64,000 nucleotides of DNA from Limiplasma sp958448555 (GTDB lineage Bacteria > Bacillota > Clostridia > Christensenellales > Aristaeellaceae), in NCBI GenBank assembly GCA_958448555.1, contig CAUDEL010000009.1:5304-69303 (forward strand). Reading direction: 5' to 3'. The translations under genes were made by a program, and so were the position numbers. The notes beneath the pieces were generated by a model. It made no database searches and had not been told where the DNA came from. It saw only the letters and a list, made by a program, of their open reading frames with translations. Of this stretch, positions 62,407 through 64,000 are shown piece after piece; the stretch's first letter is position 1; each line of letters opens with the position of its first letter.

Positions 62407-63699
62407 TTAGCGCAGGTCCGTGACCCGCTTGGCCTTTCCTTCAAACCGTTTGAGGGTGTTGGGCGACACCAGCGTCACCTCGACATCCAGCTGCAGCACG
62501 GTTCTCAGCTGCGCGCGAATCCGGTCGCGCAGCTTTTCCAGCTCGCTGTACTTTTCAAGCAGCGAGGCATCCACCAGCTCCACCTTGACCTGCAGATGGT
62601 CGGTGAAATGCTCGCGGGTGACGACGATCTCGTAGTGCGGGCCGATGCCCGGCTGACCCACCAGCACGCTTTCGATCTGCGAGGGGAAGACGTTGACGCC
62701 GCGGATGATGAGCATGTCGTCGCTGCGGCCCTTGATCTTCTCCATGCGAAGCTGCGTGCGGCCGCAGGCGCAGGGTTCCTCGATGAGGCGGGTGATGTCG
62801 CGCGTGCGGTAGCGGATGGCGGGCTGGGCCTCCTTGGCCAAAGTGGTGAGCACCAGCTCACCCTGCTCGCCCAGGGGCAGGACCTCGCCGGTGTCGGGGT
62901 CGATGATCTCGGCCAGGAAGCAGTCCTCGTTGATGTGCATGCCGCACTTGTATTCGCACTCGCCGCTCACGCCCGGGCCCATGACCTCGGTCAGTCCGTA
63001 GTTCTCGGTGGCGAGGATGCCGTAGCGGCGCTCCAGCTCCGCGCGCATCTCCTCGGTGCTGGCCTCCGCGCCAAAGAGGCCCACGCGCAATCGGATGTCC
63101 TTGAGCGCGTCCATGCGCTCGGCCACCTCGGCCATGTAGAGGGCGTAGCTGGGAGTGGCGATGAGCACGGTGGAGCCGAAATCGCGCATGATGTTGATCT
63201 GGCGCTCGGTGTTGCCGCTGGAGATGGGGATGATGGCGCAGCCGATCTTCTCAAGCCCGCCGTGCAGGCCGAACGCCCCGGTAAAGAGGGTATATCCGAA
63301 GCTGATCTGCGCGATGTCGTTTTCCGTCGCGCCGCCCGCCGTGGCGATGCGGGCGATGCACTCGGCCCACGTGTCCAGGTCGCGCCGGGTGTACCCGGCG
63401 GTGATGGGCTGGCCGGTGGTGCCGCTGGAGGCGTGGATGCGCACCACCTGACGCATGGGCACGGCCAGCAATTTAAAGGGGTACTGCTCCCGCAGCTCGG
63501 TCTTGGTGGTCAGGGGAATTTTGGCGATGTCCCTGAGCGTGCGGATGTCCGAGGGCTTGACGCCCGCCTTGACCATCTTGTCGTGATACATGGGCACATG
63601 GTCATAGGCATGCTGCACGCTCCATTTGAGCCGTTCCAACTGGATCGCTTCGATGTCGCTTCTCTTTGCACATTCGATCTTCGGGTTCCAGACCGCCAT
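62407..63699 (-). CDS. phenylacetate-CoA ligase family protein (copy 1)
   Basis: The protein is 430 aa from ATG 63699 (GGAAGGAGC upstream); the in-frame extension upstream has no coding look. It has SSGTTGQPITAGYT, FGYTLFTGAFGLHGGLEK, NYGLTEVMGPGVSGECEY and RSDDMLIIRGVNVFPSQIES. It heads the operon paaK-iorA-iorB-paaK-ACT. IorAB yields CoA thioesters, and such ligases can run in reverse to conserve energy as ATP; that is inference. Confidence 0.93.
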   Translation of the reverse strand: MAVWNPKIECAKRSDIEAIQLERLKWSVQHAYDHVPMYHDKMVKAGVKPSDIRTLRDIAKIPLTTKTELREQYPFKLLAVPMRQVVRIHASSGTTGQPITAGYTRRDLDTWAECIARIATAGGATENDIAQISFGYTLFTGAFGLHGGLEKIGCAIIPISSGNTERQINIMRDFGSTVLIATPSYALYMAEVAERMDALKDIRLRVGLFGAEASTEEMRAELERRYGILATENYGLTEVMGPGVSGECEYKCGMHINEDCFLAEIIDPDTGEVLPLGEQGELVLTTLAKEAQPAIRYRTRDITRLIEEPCACGRTQLRMEKIKGRSDDMLIIRGVNVFPSQIESVLVGQPGIGPHYEIVVTREHFTDHLQVKVELVDASLLEKYSELEKLRDRIRAQLRTVLQLDVEVTLVSPNTLKRFEGKAKRVTDLR

Positions 63700-63799
63700 G
63701 GCAAAACGCTCCTTCCGTACTGCCTTTTGTGCGCCTCCGTCCCTCCTGCCGGACTGCCTCGCTACGGTTGCGGGACGGCGCGCCGTGGTTTTACGAAAT

Positions 63800-63828
63800 A
63801 GTATATCACAAGCCCGCCGGAAAGCCAA
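63800..63828 (-). promoter_or_regulatory. predicted promoter of the paaK-ior operon
   Basis: On the minus strand, TTGGCT (63828-63823) and TATACT (63805-63800) are 17 bp apart, about 100 nt upstream of the first ligase gene. Confidence 0.6.
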
Positions 63829-63859
63829 GTCCCGCGCGGCGGTCCGGCGCAAAACACGC

Positions 63860-63895
63860 AAAAAACCGGCCGCGGACCCACGGGCCCGCGGCCGG
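63860..63895 (-). terminator. terminator of the surface-protein gene
   Basis: On the minus strand, CCGGCCGCGG and CCGCGGCCGG form a 10-bp stem followed by TTTTTT (63865-63860). It separates the surface-protein gene from the paaK-ior operon. Confidence 0.9.
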
Positions 63896-63905
63896 TTTGT
63901 GTTTT

Positions 63906-64000
63906 TTATCGCATGCTCCGCCGCCGGGCGAGGCCCAGCGCCGCGAGGCCGCCGAGGCTGAGCAGCATCAGCGAAAGCCACAGGCCCGTATGGCTGCCGT
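63906..64000 (-). CDS. C-terminus of a sortase-anchored surface protein, partial
   Basis: The last 31 codons read ..GSHTGLWLSLMLLSLGGLAA, then LGLARRRSMR and stop. A Gly followed by a hydrophobic membrane stretch and an Arg-rich tail is the end of an LPxTG cell-wall sorting signal; the LPxT part lies just beyond the window. It points to a wall-anchored surface protein in a Gram-positive-type cell. Confidence 0.75.
   Translation of the reverse strand, partial: GSHTGLWLSLMLLSLGGLAALGLARRRSMR

Noticed and set aside
60602..62410. Plus-strand frame of about 600 codons opposite iorA
   Set aside because: Antisense artefact of codon bias: Ala/His/Gly-rich with no motif, while iorA is unambiguous. 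The same holds for the frame of about 667 codons opposite the oxidoreductase at 38960-40963.

Overview
This window looks like a chromosomal segment of an anaerobic, probably gut-dwelling Clostridia-type Firmicute of fairly high GC. The evidence is a class III fructose-1,6-bisphosphatase, an electron-bifurcating NfnAB pair, an indolepyruvate:ferredoxin oxidoreductase with two phenylacetate-CoA-ligase-type enzymes, a eut (ethanolamine) operon with microcompartment genes, strong AGGAGG ribosome binding sites, and the gene order coiled-coil protein - coaD - rsmD. A Christensenellales-like lineage is my guess; the sequence alone does not prove it.

Layout. 1-3.5 kb is a mobile-element scar: a large serine recombinase followed by a tight run of small genes (HTH protein, Phd/YefM-like antitoxin, 64-aa protein) and a metallophosphoesterase broken by an amber codon. 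3.56-15.96 kb is a block of ten minus-strand genes. Seven encode exported proteins, two of them transglutaminase-like; two encode small membrane proteins; one encodes a long double-HTH protein. 16.4-22.3 kb is a prophage remnant: endolysin, holin, a putative chitin-binding-like protein and a tail/fibre protein. The tail gene is cut off at about 20.75 kb, where it abuts head-to-head the equally truncated C-terminal part of an SMC/Rad50-like ATPase, followed by a small HTH regulator. The remnant lies on the 3' side of two tRNA-Ser genes.

22.7-29.8 kb carries a DUF3783-type gene and the minus-strand operon eutA-eutB-eutC-eutL-(BMC shell protein)-eutT-glycerophosphodiesterase. This would make ethanolamine available and cleave it with coenzyme B12. 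29.9-38.0 kb runs divergently: a PotD/B/C/A-type ABC importer coupled by overlapping genes to a degenerate corrinoid-binding protein, a methionine-synthase-activation-like protein, class III Fbp and an ATC-hydrolase-like protein. A Crp/Fnr-type regulator follows.

38.9-52 kb holds an Old-Yellow-Enzyme-type oxidoreductase, GluQRS, a MATE exporter, a secreted-type amidase, a second long HTH protein, a ridA-nfnA-nfnB operon, an ECF sigma/anti-sigma/exported protein operon, and an orphan UgpC/MsmK-type ATPase. 52-64 kb holds a MacA/MacB-like permease pair without its ATPase, housekeeping genes (coaD, rsmD, alr), then the operon paaK-iorA-iorB-paaK-ACT, and finally the C-terminus of a sortase-anchored surface protein.

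Two intergenic spacers between convergent genes (23.1 kb and 38.7 kb) share one architecture: a terminator hairpin duplicated as an exact 24-nt direct repeat around a hairpin-rich insert with related inverted ends. They may be copies of an undescribed small mobile structured element and are among the most interesting signals here. No CRISPR array or rRNA gene was seen.
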